Shown: positions 1-8,460, counted from the first letter of the stretch. The stretch: DNA of 64,000 bases from Atopomonas hussainii (GCF_900109735.1 NZ_FOAS01000003.1:1-64000); one strand, 5' to 3'. The notes: generated by a model from the sequence alone, not told the origin. Numbers and translations: made by a program.

Positions 1-1
1 A

Positions 2-208
2 GAGCAAATAGAACGCCTGAAAGCCAAAGTGCGCGCCAAAGTCGAGCATCCCTTTCACGTGGTTAAAAATCTGTTTCATTACCGCAAAACGCGCTATCGC
101 GGTCTGACGAAAAACACGGCGCAGCTGTTCAGCCTGTTTGGCTTCGCGAATTTGCTGCTATCCAAGCGACATTTGATGCGTGCTCACGGGATAAATCCGT
201 CTTGCTGA
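2..208 (+). CDS. IS5-family transposase, C-terminal fragment (cut by window edge)
   Basis: An open frame enters from the left edge and stops with TGA at 206-208, giving 68 residues. It reads EHPFHVVKNLF, then YRKTRYRGLTKNTAQLF, then a hydrophobic end with FANLLLSKRHL. This is the usual C-terminal block of IS5-group DDE transposases, containing the catalytic Glu region followed by the YRG and KNTAQL motifs. The N-terminal part lies outside the window, so whether the element is intact cannot be judged. The right end of the element probably lies within 209-330, which has no gene, but I could not fix the terminal inverted repeat without the left end. It abuts the 3' end of a convergent glycosyltransferase gene. 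Confidence 0.8.
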   Translation, partial: EQIERLKAKVRAKVEHPFHVVKNLFHYRKTRYRGLTKNTAQLFSLFGFANLLLSKRHLMRAHGINPSC

Positions 209-323
209 CGGGAAATGGCCTCTACGGAGGCTGCGCTAACGCCAAAAGGCGCTAGTCATGCGGGGAATCGAGCTGGTTTTCTGATTTTGCGCTGCGAATC
301 GGCACTGGTGCTGGTGTGAGGCT

Positions 324-344
324 TAATAAATCAGCGTTTCCCTA
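324..344. repeat. Possible remnant of the short interspersed repeat (right terminus only)
   Basis: The bases AATAAATCAGCGTTTCCCTAA match the right terminus of the repeat at 9489-9622, which ends ATTAAATCGGCGTTTCCCC. The interior of that repeat is absent to the left, where the presumed IS5 end lies. The simplest reading is that the IS inserted in or replaced most of a third copy. The stop codon of the convergent glycosyltransferase falls inside this segment. The match is short, so this is tentative. Confidence 0.35.
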
Positions 345-1185
345 AGCGCAAGGCTAATACATAGTAATGGCGAGCTTGACCACTCTCTCCTGCACTCTGT
401 GACGCACGAAACAACGACAGATAGCGCTGTGCGGTATAGCGCTGACGCAATGACTGGCAGTCAACCGGCAGACTAGCAAACACTTCTTCAACTATGCCCA
501 GCGCATATTCTTCAGCCTTGTCTCGGCTATGCCTCAGGCTCCCTGCATGCTTATAAATACGTGCCAATGGCGTACTAATCACCGCTACTGGGGCACTGAT
601 CAGCAAATAAGCAAACACGGCTATGTCTTCACCGCTGCGTAAGTGAGTCGGATAGGGACGCTGCAACAATAGGTCACGACGAAATAACGAACAGCCATGG
701 GAGATACTGATGCGCTTTTGTAACAAATAGCGAAAAATCAAGGCTCGTGAATCGACAGCAGGCACAGCTGGTGGAGTCCGTAGACGCTCGCGGCCATTAG
801 CGCGCACAGATATTTGCGCTCCTAGAACCATACCCAACATCGGCTGTGCCAACACCCGCCTCCGCAGAGTTTCCAAAGCCTCGGGCATCAACTCGTCATC
901 AGCGTCCAGCAATAACACATAGCGGCCAGCCGCCTCATCGACGCCTCTATTGCGTGCTGCAGCAGCGCCCGCATTAACCTGACTAATTACCCGCAAAGTG
1001 GGGTGACGCGACTGGTAATCCGCCAGCACGACAGGCGTACTGTCTGTCGAGCCATCATCCACCACAATCAGCTCAGAATCATCACTCAACTGCTCGAGCA
1101 CTGAGTTCAAAGCACGCGGCAGCATGTCCGCATAGTTATAGGTAGGAATAACAACGCTAATCAGCAATCCATCAGAGCGCGTCAT
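331..1185 (-). CDS. Family 2 glycosyltransferase, LPS core region
   Basis: A predicted cytoplasmic GT-A fold glycosyltransferase of 284 residues. The N-terminus has ISVVIPTYNYADMLPRAL, followed by IVVDDGSTD and the DXD-type LLDADDEL, which bind the nucleotide sugar and metal. It probably adds a sugar to the LPS core or a related surface glycan, since it lies at the end of the LPS core gene run; the sugar and acceptor cannot be read from sequence. I chose the ATG at 1183-1185, one base after the stop of the upstream small gene and behind AAGGA; an ATG 15 bases further upstream would overlap that gene. The last residues lie in sequence resembling a mobile repeat end, so the natural C-terminus may have been altered. 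Confidence 0.8.
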   Translation of the reverse strand: MTRSDGLLISVVIPTYNYADMLPRALNSVLEQLSDDSELIVVDDGSTDSTPVVLADYQSRHPTLRVISQVNAGAAAARNRGVDEAAGRYVLLLDADDELMPEALETLRRRVLAQPMLGMVLGAQISVRANGRERLRTPPAVPAVDSRALIFRYLLQKRISISHGCSLFRRDLLLQRPYPTHLRSGEDIAVFAYLLISAPVAVISTPLARIYKHAGSLRHSRDKAEEYALGIVEEVFASLPVDCQSLRQRYTAQRYLSLFRASQSAGESGQARHYYVLALRLGKR

Positions 1186-1186
1186 G

Positions 1187-1423
1187 TCAGTCACATCCAT
1201 CCTTGTTCGACGAACAAATCACCGGTTCGCCAAGGCTATTTAGCGAGATAGTTAGCGGCACACCGTTGCAGGTGAAATTTTCCAGTTCTTTCTTCAGGTC
1301 ACACCAGCGCTGGTTGTATTCACGCAGGAGTACCTGCGTACGTGAAGTGCCGTCTTTATGCACTTCAAAGGTAAAAGCCATAAAGGGGCTCGAGCGATCA
1401 ACCGTGAGCATTTGCGCCGCCAC
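1187..1423 (-). CDS. Small putative secreted four-cysteine protein, start uncertain
   Basis: I do not recognise a family. The minimum frame from a GTG at 1423 gives 78 residues ending CNGVPLTISLNSLGEPVICSSNKDGCD-like, with four cysteines (in RWCDL, FTCNG, VICSS and DGCD), compatible with two disulfides. The same frame is open back to a TAA at 1469-1471 and there encodes a signal-peptide-like stretch, SRLFCAALLGTVAAQ, but no ATG, GTG or TTG precedes it. Either an unusual start such as CTG is used, or the 5' end carries a small frameshift: an overlapping frame begins with TTG/GTG near 1500. Its TGA lies one base before the glycosyltransferase ATG, suggesting coupling. Possibly a decaying gene. 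Confidence 0.45.
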   Translation of the reverse strand: MAAQMLTVDRSSPFMAFTFEVHKDGTSRTQVLLREYNQRWCDLKKELENFTCNGVPLTISLNSLGEPVICSSNKDGCD

Positions 1424-1583
1424 GGTACCGAGCAGCGCCGCGCAGAATAGCCGCGAAGGGGGCGTGAATTAAGGCGCCAGAAAGGCTAGGCACGGTCAAT
1501 GCCACTGGGTTTGCCTCTTGGTTGTGTGGCTACTGAGCCACCGCTAAAACAGTATTCGTTAACGCCGACTGGCGTGCGGCAGA

Positions 1584-3002
1584 TTAGTCTGCCGTCGGTA
1601 ATACGTGATCCAGCTGCTTGTGCAGCGGCGAGTCGCTCGGCCAATTGCGCAGCAGGCGGGCCCGATCGCGGGCAAATGCCTTGGCAAAACGCCGCTGGCA
1701 ACGGTGCTGCTGCATGGCATCGAGGTCGATCAGGCCAAAGCCCGACGCCATCCAGAACACGTTGTGCCCTTTCAAATCGCCATGACTGAGACGCTGCGCC
1801 TTCATCTGCGTTAGCAGCTGCGCCAACGCAGCCAACTCATCGTCGGGCGGCAATTGCTGCCCGGCAGGATCGAAACGGGCGATTATATCCCCACCCGGAC
1901 AATATTCGGTAATCAGGTAGGCCGTGCGGCGCAAACCCCAGCTGCGCCGCTCGATCACCGCCAATGGCGTGGGCGTGGCGATGCCTAAATGCAGCAGCCG
2001 ATTGCCTTCGATCCAGCTGTGCCATGCACGACTCGGTCGCCAGCAGCGCTTGAGCCAGTGCGCGGTGTTTTTGATGTTGTAGCGCTTGACCAACAACGGC
2101 CGCCCGTCGACCTCCACCCGCGCCACCGTGGCGGCGCCGCCGGTTTTGTAGATGTGCCCGGCGTCGATAAAGCGGTCTGGCTCAGCCAAGAGCGGCGCCA
2201 AGACCGTTAGCCACTCGCGGCGCACCGCCAGAATGCCGGTGGCGCTTTTGCTAAAGGCAAACAGGCTGCAATCACGCGCGCATTTTTTTAAGTAATCGCG
2301 CAGGCGCCATTGGCGCAGCTTGCGCTCCGCCTCGCGCAAGGCATCGAGGGCAATCGCCTGCGGGTTATGCGCCATGTAACTCACCAGCAGCAGTTCAAGC
2401 TGGTCGTCCGACAGCGGCGGCAGCTGAGCAAAAAACACCGCCAAATTGGCCTGACACTGCGCGGCAGACAGCGGCTGCCCCAAGGCTTGCTGACGAATGC
2501 CGCCAGCATCAATCAAGTACAACTGCGCGCCATCGGCAAGTAGATTGTCTAAGTGCAGGTCTTCTTGCCAAAGCCCTTGGGCGTGCAGCTGGCCGATACA
2601 GGTCAAGGCCTTTTGCAGCAATGTCGCTTGCTCAGCGCTGAGCAGCGGCTGCGCAGCCAACGCTTGCCAGCGTGTGCCTAAACTTTGCCCCTGCTCGATA
2701 AACCGATACAGCAGCCATGCGCCGTGCTCGTTTTGCCCGCTGGTGAGCAGCTCTGGTGTCGCCACGCCTGCCTGCTGCAGAGCGGCAAAACCATCGCGCT
2801 CTTGCTGAGCGTCGCGTGCCGCTTTGTCGCCGACCAGCAATTTGGCCAACACTGTCTGCCCCTGCCACTGTGCGCGCGCGACATAACGCTTGCCCGGCAG
2901 CACGCGCAGCCACTGTTCAAGCAGTACGCTTTGATCAGCCAGCGGCACAGACATGGGCAATGCAGGATTGCGCCCGGCCTTACGCAACAGCGCCAGACTC
3001 AT
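1584..3002 (-). CDS. LPS-core kinase-like protein with two kinase domains (PA5006-like)
   Basis: A 472-residue protein of the InaA/Kdo-kinase-like superfamily, about twice the length of its neighbours. Two complete kinase cores can be read. The first has LLYRFIEQG, the catalytic loop EDLHLDNLL and the metal-binding IDAGG. The second has an ITEYCPGGD hinge, the catalytic loop SHGDLKGHN and LIDLDAM. Both therefore keep the catalytic and metal-binding Asp residues. The last four bases overlap the start of wapQ, and the order waaP-wapP-wapQ-this gene matches PA5009-PA5006 as I remember it. A role in phosphorylating inner-core sugars follows from the neighbours; the actual substrate is not known from sequence. 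No signal peptide is seen, so it is expected to be cytoplasmic. Confidence 0.8.
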   Translation of the reverse strand: MSLALLRKAGRNPALPMSVPLADQSVLLEQWLRVLPGKRYVARAQWQGQTVLAKLLVGDKAARDAQQERDGFAALQQAGVATPELLTSGQNEHGAWLLYRFIEQGQSLGTRWQALAAQPLLSAEQATLLQKALTCIGQLHAQGLWQEDLHLDNLLADGAQLYLIDAGGIRQQALGQPLSAAQCQANLAVFFAQLPPLSDDQLELLLVSYMAHNPQAIALDALREAERKLRQWRLRDYLKKCARDCSLFAFSKSATGILAVRREWLTVLAPLLAEPDRFIDAGHIYKTGGAATVARVEVDGRPLLVKRYNIKNTAHWLKRCWRPSRAWHSWIEGNRLLHLGIATPTPLAVIERRSWGLRRTAYLITEYCPGGDIIARFDPAGQQLPPDDELAALAQLLTQMKAQRLSHGDLKGHNVFWMASGFGLIDLDAMQQHRCQRRFAKAFARDRARLLRNWPSDSPLHKQLDHVLPTAD

Positions 3003-3754
3003 GCGCGCTCCTTATGAGCGCGGCGTTTGGCCAAGGCCTGCTGCCATCGCGCCAGCTGCGCCGACTGGCCGAGCGCAGCCAGATACGCAATCAAAAAGGC
3101 ACTGACCTGCTCGTCACCCCAGCGCGCACCGATGCGGCGCAGCAGGGTGTCGATATCCCGCACGCGGTCACGGTTACGCAACACGCTTTTGCGGGTTTTT
3201 TCCAAGTCGATAAAGCACGCCTTGAACGCCGCGCCACTGGGCTGCAAAAAAATATGCTTGGGGTACAAACAAGCATGATAGAGGCCCGCCGCGTGCAGCT
3301 GTGCCACCAGTGCGGCACATGCCTGAACAATCGCCATGTTTTGCGCGGCCGATTGCTGACCGCGGTTTTCTAGGTAGTCATGCAGGTCTTGCCAGCCATC
3401 CAGCGCATGGGTCAGCAAGATCGCGCGCCACTCTTTGCCCACTTTACGCTCGGCATAAAACGCCGCACTCAGCGCAGGCACTGCCAGCTGGGCATAGCGG
3501 CGAATATTACGCAGCTCGCGCGCGAAGGTTGGCTCGCCAAAGGGTCGCGCCGGGCTTAGGGTCAGATGGTTACTTTGCCGTTTAAGGTAGTAGGCGCGGC
3601 CATCCACTTCGAGCCGACAAACACTGCTCCAGCCGCCGCGCTCGGTATTGGGCAAATCGACAGCGGGCAGCTGCAGCGCCCACAACGCCTCAAAGCTATC
3701 CAGCCCAGCCGCTTGCAACACGGGCTGATCTTGCGCGGCAATAAAGTCGTTCAT
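2999..3754 (-). CDS. wapQ: InaA-type LPS core protein WapQ
   Basis: A 251-residue kinase-fold protein. Features include VDGRAYYLKRQSNHL (the nucleotide-anchoring Lys region), RPFGEPTFARELRNI and FIDLEKTR, which carries the metal-binding Asp. The catalytic loop reads YHACLYPKHIF, where WaaP has NHRDFYICHF: the catalytic Asp is a Cys here. I recall the same H-x-C-x-Y-x-x-H-I pattern and the LDLEK motif in E. coli InaA, so this looks like a subfamily trait rather than a random mutation. It overlaps wapP by four bases and is co-transcribed with the core genes. Whether it phosphorylates the LPS core or acts as a pseudokinase partner cannot be decided here. Confidence 0.8.
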   Translation of the reverse strand: MNDFIAAQDQPVLQAAGLDSFEALWALQLPAVDLPNTERGGWSSVCRLEVDGRAYYLKRQSNHLTLSPARPFGEPTFARELRNIRRYAQLAVPALSAAFYAERKVGKEWRAILLTHALDGWQDLHDYLENRGQQSAAQNMAIVQACAALVAQLHAAGLYHACLYPKHIFLQPSGAAFKACFIDLEKTRKSVLRNRDRVRDIDTLLRRIGARWGDEQVSAFLIAYLAALGQSAQLARWQQALAKRRAHKERA

Positions 3755-4485
3755 TCGCGCCCCGCAAAGAAACCGAGAATACGCCGCAGCATTTTTTTAT
3801 CCGCCGGGGTGAGCTTAGTATGCCCGCGATACTGCAGAAAAAAGCGCAAGCGAACGCTGCGCGGCAGCTGGTACTTGGCCACTTTATCGAGGCAGGCTAA
3901 GTCTTTGATGATGCGATAACGCAGCATGGGGCCAAACCAGAAGCTGCCACCGGGGCAATCAATAAAAAACAGCCGCGCTTGGTCATCGACGAGCAAGTTG
4001 CGCCACTTTAAGTCGTTATGCACGAAGTGATGTGCATGCATGGTGGCCGTGGCGCTAGCCAACTGCTGACTAATACCGGCCAGCCATTGGCGGTCTTGCA
4101 GGCGCGGGTCTTTGGCATGAGCAATCGCTGATAAATCCTGAGTATTGGGCAGCTCTCGGGTAATCAACGCCCCGCGCAAAAATTGGCCTTTGTTACGCTC
4201 CAAGCCATAAGCCACCAAAGTGGCGGTAGGCATGCCCCAACGTGCAAAGTGGCGGAGATTCTGCCACTCGGCCTTAACCCGAGGACGCCCCAAATAGCGG
4301 CGTAAGTGCTTGCCCGCCCCCCAATAGCGTTTGACGTAATAGCGCACGCCAGCCAGCTCAAGCACGATCACTTCACTGAGTGGATCTTTGGTCAGACGCT
4401 TGCCCTGCAAGGCAAACACCGCCTCCAACGAGCCAAACTCATTGTGCAAATGCTGGTAGTCGGCATTGAGCTTCCAGCTAGCCAT
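3751..4485 (-). CDS. wapP: LPS core heptose kinase family protein WapP
   Basis: A 244-residue cytoplasmic protein of the LPS-kinase family. It has VRYYVKRYWGAGKHLRRYLG at the N-terminal lobe, ALITRELPN at the hinge, the canonical catalytic loop VHNDLKWRNLL and the metal-binding FIDCPGG. All expected kinase residues are present. It lies between waaP and wapQ with one- to four-base overlaps, the position of PA5008 in PAO1. By family it is expected to act on inner-core heptose of LPS or support that phosphorylation, which in Pseudomonas matters for outer-membrane stability and LPS export. The exact phosphorylation site is not readable from sequence. Confidence 0.85.
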   Translation of the reverse strand: MASWKLNADYQHLHNEFGSLEAVFALQGKRLTKDPLSEVIVLELAGVRYYVKRYWGAGKHLRRYLGRPRVKAEWQNLRHFARWGMPTATLVAYGLERNKGQFLRGALITRELPNTQDLSAIAHAKDPRLQDRQWLAGISQQLASATATMHAHHFVHNDLKWRNLLVDDQARLFFIDCPGGSFWFGPMLRYRIIKDLACLDKVAKYQLPRSVRLRFFLQYRGHTKLTPADKKMLRRILGFFAGRE

Positions 4486-5288
4486 CAGAGCGCATCTCCA
4501 TAGCGCTGCTTGCGCGCATACAATTTGGCGGCCTTGCCTTCTAACCAGGTGAATAAACGCGCTTCGTCAGCCAGCGTTTTACGCAGTGGCTGAGCAAAAT
4601 AATCGCGCAAGAAGCGCAGACGGTCGCGGCGCGTGAGGCCTATATCCAGCACCGAGAAATACAGCGCGGCGAGGTCTTTATTGCGCCAGCGCTTAGGCGT
4701 GGCCGTGCGGGTTTGCGCGCGGTGCAGGTCGATCAGCGACAAGCGCAGGCTACCTGCCTGTACCGGCTGATCGGTGTGCAGCAAAAAGTGGCAGATATAA
4801 AAGTCGCGGTGGTTAACCCCGCCACGGTGCATGCGCCCGGCCATGTCCGCCACCTTGGCGATTAGCGCGTGTTTCAACGCAGGCGCTGGTGGCTGCTTGG
4901 CCCAGTGAAGACTGAACTGTTCCAGATCGGTGGTCGGCGCCAGCTCTTCGGTGATGATAAAGCTGTGCTGCGCCGCTGGATTAGCACCACGCACGCCGTA
5001 AGCCACGCTGCGCATACTTGGCACACCGAGTGCTGCCAAACGCTGTAAAGCCACCTGTTCGTTACGCGCGCCGAGCACCGGCAATTTGGCGCTAAGCAAA
5101 TTTTTGGCGATTTCGCCCCAGCCGATGCCGCGATGAATTTTTACGAAATAACCGCGCTCAGCCACTTCGGTGCGTAGCGTGCGGCGGCCTTCCAGCTCGC
5201 GGTAGACCTGCCCCTCAAGACGTTCGACCTCAACAAACGGGTCTTTGCCTTGCCACAGGCTGGCGAACGGTTCGTGCAGTTCGATCAC
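4485..5288 (-). CDS. waaP: LPS core heptose(I) kinase WaaP
   Basis: WaaP (RfaP) phosphorylates heptose I of the LPS inner core in the cytoplasm before core completion; the family is essential in P. aeruginosa. The 267-residue length fits. Visible motifs are RRTLRTEVAERGYFVKIHRGIGW near the N-terminus, IITEEL at the hinge, the catalytic loop VNHRDFYICHFLL and the metal-binding LSLIDLHRAQ. It begins within four bases of the end of waaG and is followed directly by wapP, the conserved waaF-waaC-waaG-waaP order. Starts at ATG 5286-5288, in the usual overlap arrangement. Confidence 0.95.
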   Translation of the reverse strand: MIELHEPFASLWQGKDPFVEVERLEGQVYRELEGRRTLRTEVAERGYFVKIHRGIGWGEIAKNLLSAKLPVLGARNEQVALQRLAALGVPSMRSVAYGVRGANPAAQHSFIITEELAPTTDLEQFSLHWAKQPPAPALKHALIAKVADMAGRMHRGGVNHRDFYICHFLLHTDQPVQAGSLRLSLIDLHRAQTRTATPKRWRNKDLAALYFSVLDIGLTRRDRLRFLRDYFAQPLRKTLADEARLFTWLEGKAAKLYARKQRYGDAL

Positions 5289-6406
5289 GCCGCGCCCCCA
5301 ACGATCAAATCGGCGGCATGCTGCGCCATGCTGTAGATATCAGCCTGCTCGGCAAAGCGCAGGCCATTGTCGGCATAGCGTGCGCGACGCTGGTCATCAG
5401 CCAAAACAGCAGCCAACTGGGCGTTCATGGCTTTTTGCTGGAACGGCATGACGATCAGCTCGCCCGCCTCGGCCTCGGCCACGTAATGGGCGTAACCGCA
5501 GACATTGGTAACCAACACCGGCAGCCCAGCGACCAACGCCTCAAGCAGCACAGTGCCGGTGTTTTCGTTATAGGCCGGGTGAATCAGCAGATCGGCGCCA
5601 AGCAAGAAGCGTGGAATATCGCTACGCCCTTTAAGGATTTGCACTTGCTCGGACACACCCAGCGCCTTGGCTTGCAGCAAGAAAGGCTTAGGGTCGTCTT
5701 GGCCGATGGCGATCAAGCGGGTGCGTTTTTTCAGCGTTTTCGGCAGTGCATCGAGCGCTTTTAAGCTGCGATCCAGCCCCTTGGTTTTAAACCCTGAGCC
5801 AATCTGCACTAACAGCAAGTCGTCGTCGGCCAAATTAAACTCGGCGCGAAACTCAGCGCGAATCTCTGCCGCATTAGTTGGCGCACGACGATCCAGCGCG
5901 ATGCCCGGCGGCAGCAGGTGAAAACGCTCAGCCGGAGTTTGATAGTGCTTCACGAACAGCGGCTGCTGTAGTTGAGAAATCATCAGCACTTGGGTACGTG
6001 CCTCGCGGCCAAACACGGCACGCTCGTAATCGGCAAAGTGCTTATAGCGGCCCCACTTGCGATACAGGCCGCCGCGCAGGGTTTGCGCTTTGTCCTCAAA
6101 GCACGGGTCGGCGGCGTAGTACCAGTCGAGGCCCGGCATTTTGTTAAAACCGATCACTTGATCGACCGGGCGCTGCGCTAAGTCGCGCTGCACCCAGGCG
6201 GTGAATTTCTCGTTGCGCTTGTGATTGAACAGCGCCTTGACTGGCGCGACCAGCACCTCGAAGCCCGGCGGCACGTCGCCTTCCCAAATCAGGGTGTAGA
6301 CGCGAACCGTGTGGCCGCGCGCCTGACACTCTTGGGCGATGCGCATAAAGTCGCGCTGCAGGCCGCCAAACGGAAAGTATTTGTACAGCACAAACGCCAA
6401 CTGCAT
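5285..6406 (-). CDS. waaG: LPS core alpha-1,3-glucosyltransferase-type GT4 enzyme WaaG
   Basis: A GT-B fold, family 4 glycosyltransferase of 373 residues. By homology it adds the first hexose of the outer core (in Pseudomonas reported to be galactosamine rather than glucose) to heptose II. Motifs: MQLAFVLYKYFPFGGLQRD at the N-terminus, VQIGSGFKTKGLDRSL in the middle, and ENTGTVLLEALVAGLPVL, the nucleotide-sugar binding region with the E-x7-E pattern. The ATG at 6404-6406 overlaps the waaC stop by four bases (ATGA), which is preferred over the ATG 39 bases upstream. It is part of the single minus-strand core operon. Confidence 0.93.
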   Translation of the reverse strand: MQLAFVLYKYFPFGGLQRDFMRIAQECQARGHTVRVYTLIWEGDVPPGFEVLVAPVKALFNHKRNEKFTAWVQRDLAQRPVDQVIGFNKMPGLDWYYAADPCFEDKAQTLRGGLYRKWGRYKHFADYERAVFGREARTQVLMISQLQQPLFVKHYQTPAERFHLLPPGIALDRRAPTNAAEIRAEFRAEFNLADDDLLLVQIGSGFKTKGLDRSLKALDALPKTLKKRTRLIAIGQDDPKPFLLQAKALGVSEQVQILKGRSDIPRFLLGADLLIHPAYNENTGTVLLEALVAGLPVLVTNVCGYAHYVAEAEAGELIVMPFQQKAMNAQLAAVLADDQRRARYADNGLRFAEQADIYSMAQHAADLIVGGAA

Positions 6407-7404
6407 CAGGCGGGTTCCTTTATTAACGGCGCCAACGCCTGCCACACTTCGGCATGCCCTAAGCCCTCGAAACAGGGCTGTTCACGGTTGCCCTGCCCGG
6501 CCAACGGCCCGGTGGCACACAGGTGCACTTGACCGCGACCGTAAGCACCGACTTTGGCCGGCAAGGTGGGGCCGTAGAGTGAAATGCTCGGCACATCCAA
6601 CGCGGCGGCTAAATGGCCTAGGCCGGTATCCACGGCCACACAGGCGCGCGCACCGGCGATCACCTGCGCGACGCCGGCGAGGTTCATTTTCGGCAGCACG
6701 CTGACCAGCGGCAGCTTAGCCGCGATGCGTTCGGCACGGGCTTTTTCTGCCGAGTTGCCCCACGGCAAACGCACGGCCATGCCGACGCTATTTAACTGTT
6801 CAGCCAAGGCACGCCAGTCGTTTTCTGGCCAATGTTTACTGGGCCATGTGGTGCCATGCAAAAACAGCACATAAGGGCTAGCCGGAGCTTGGCCTGCCAG
6901 CTGCGCTCGCGGCAGGCCGTAATCGCCGATACTGCTGGGCAGTGGGTAATTTAAGGCCTGAGCAAACAGCTGGCGGGTACGCTCCACCGCATGCTGACCC
7001 CACGCTACGGGGTAGCCATGGTCATAAAAACGGCTCGCCAACGGCTCGCGTGCAGAGTCTTTATTGAGCCCTGCCACGGGGGCGTTGGCGTAACGGGTTA
7101 GCCAGGCACTTTTCAACAAGCCTTGAGCGTCAAGCACTAAATCATAGCGACCACGGCGCAAGCGCTGTTTAAACGCCGCCCAGTCGCCACTGCGCCACGT
7201 TTGTACAAGGTTCTTGCGCCAGCGGCGAATGGCCACGGGGATCACTTCGTGCACGGCGGGGTGCCAGCGGGGGATCTCGGCAAAGCCTTCTTCCACCACC
7301 CAGTCGAACTGAATGCTGGGCAAGGCACGGGCGGCATCGGTGAGCGCGGGCAAGGTATGCACCACATCGCCCAGCGAGGAGGTTTTAATCAACAGCACCC
7401 GCAC
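6406..7404 (-). CDS. waaC: LPS heptosyltransferase I
   Basis: A 332-residue family 9 glycosyltransferase that transfers the first L-glycero-D-manno-heptose from ADP-heptose to Kdo2-lipid A at the inner face of the cytoplasmic membrane. The N-terminus MRVLLIKTSSLGDVVHTLPAL is the classic WaaC start. Further on are DLVLDAQGLLKSA, YVLFLHGTTWPSKHWP and ACVAVDTGLGHLAAALDVPSISLYG, the ADP-heptose binding part. Its start overlaps the waaF stop and its stop overlaps the waaG start, so the three are translationally coupled. Confidence 0.95.
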   Translation of the reverse strand: MRVLLIKTSSLGDVVHTLPALTDAARALPSIQFDWVVEEGFAEIPRWHPAVHEVIPVAIRRWRKNLVQTWRSGDWAAFKQRLRRGRYDLVLDAQGLLKSAWLTRYANAPVAGLNKDSAREPLASRFYDHGYPVAWGQHAVERTRQLFAQALNYPLPSSIGDYGLPRAQLAGQAPASPYVLFLHGTTWPSKHWPENDWRALAEQLNSVGMAVRLPWGNSAEKARAERIAAKLPLVSVLPKMNLAGVAQVIAGARACVAVDTGLGHLAAALDVPSISLYGPTLPAKVGAYGRGQVHLCATGPLAGQGNREQPCFEGLGHAEVWQALAPLIKEPA

Positions 7405-8438
7405 TAGCGAACCTCAACCGGGTCGCCGACCAGGCGGTCCAAGGCTTCCACCACCGGGCGTGGCTTGAGCTGGCGCAGGCAGTCGTAATGACCAAAGCGG
7501 CAAGTGCGCTCAAAGCACGGGCTGCATTCCAAGCCCAAACGCACCACTTCTACCTGCTCAGCCAACGGCGGAGTGAACTGGTCGGACGTCGAGCCATACA
7601 CCGCCACCAACGGGCGATTAAGCGCCGCGGCGACGTGCATCAGGCCAGAATCATTGCTGACCACCGCCGTTGCGGCCGATAGCAAGTCCACTGCTTGGGC
7701 CAGCGAGGTCTGCCCGGCGAGATTGAAGCACTCCTCGCGCAGACCGGGAATCAGCCGCTGACGCAGTTCTTCGCAACCGGGGTGATCGTTGCTGGAACCA
7801 AACAGCCACACCTGCCAACCGGCACGAATTTTCAGCTCAGCGACTTTGGCGTAGTGCTCGGCGGGCCAGCGCTTGGCCTCACCAAACTCGGCGCCGGGGC
7901 ACAGGGCCAACACGGGGCGATCCAGATGCAGGCCAAACGCAGCCAAGGCGGCATCGCGGCTGGCCGGATCAATCTGCAACGTGGGGCGCGGATACGGTTT
8001 AGGCAGCTCGGCATCGGGCGCATAACCCAGCGCCATAAAGCGCTCGATCATCAGCGGGTAGCGCTGTTTATCCAGCACGCGCACATCGTTCAGCAGGCCG
8101 TAGCGCATTTCGCCACGCCAGCCGGTGCGCTTGGGGATTTTGGCGAAAAACGGCGTGAGGGCCGACTTCAACGAGTTCGGCAGCAGAATCGCCTGATCGT
8201 AAGCGCCGCGCATGCCCTGCCCGAGCTTGCGGCGGGTGGCCAAATCGAGCACGCCATGGCCCAGCGGCATGCTGATGGCTTGGCGCACTTCCGGCATGCG
8301 CGCCAGCAGCGGCTCACTCCACGCGGGGGCGAGCACGTCTATTTGGCAATCCGGATACTGCTGTTTCAGGCAGGTGAACAGGGTCTGCGCCATGACCATG
8401 TCGCCTACCCAGCTCGGGCCTACAATCAGGATATTCAT
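7404..8438 (-). CDS. waaF: LPS heptosyltransferase II
   Basis: A 344-residue family 9 glycosyltransferase adding the second heptose to the inner core. It starts MNILIVGPSWVGDMVMAQTLF and contains LCPGAEFGEAKRWP and VSNDSGLMHVAAALNRPLVAVYG, the donor-binding loops of the family. It is the first gene of the waaF-waaC-waaG-waaP run, reads away from ilvE, and is separated from it by a strong hairpin. The last base of waaF overlaps the first of waaC. Confidence 0.95.
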   Translation of the reverse strand: MNILIVGPSWVGDMVMAQTLFTCLKQQYPDCQIDVLAPAWSEPLLARMPEVRQAISMPLGHGVLDLATRRKLGQGMRGAYDQAILLPNSLKSALTPFFAKIPKRTGWRGEMRYGLLNDVRVLDKQRYPLMIERFMALGYAPDAELPKPYPRPTLQIDPASRDAALAAFGLHLDRPVLALCPGAEFGEAKRWPAEHYAKVAELKIRAGWQVWLFGSSNDHPGCEELRQRLIPGLREECFNLAGQTSLAQAVDLLSAATAVVSNDSGLMHVAAALNRPLVAVYGSTSDQFTPPLAEQVEVVRLGLECSPCFERTCRFGHYDCLRQLKPRPVVEALDRLVGDPVEVR

Positions 8439-8460
8439 AGAGTACTTAAGCGGTTTCGCC

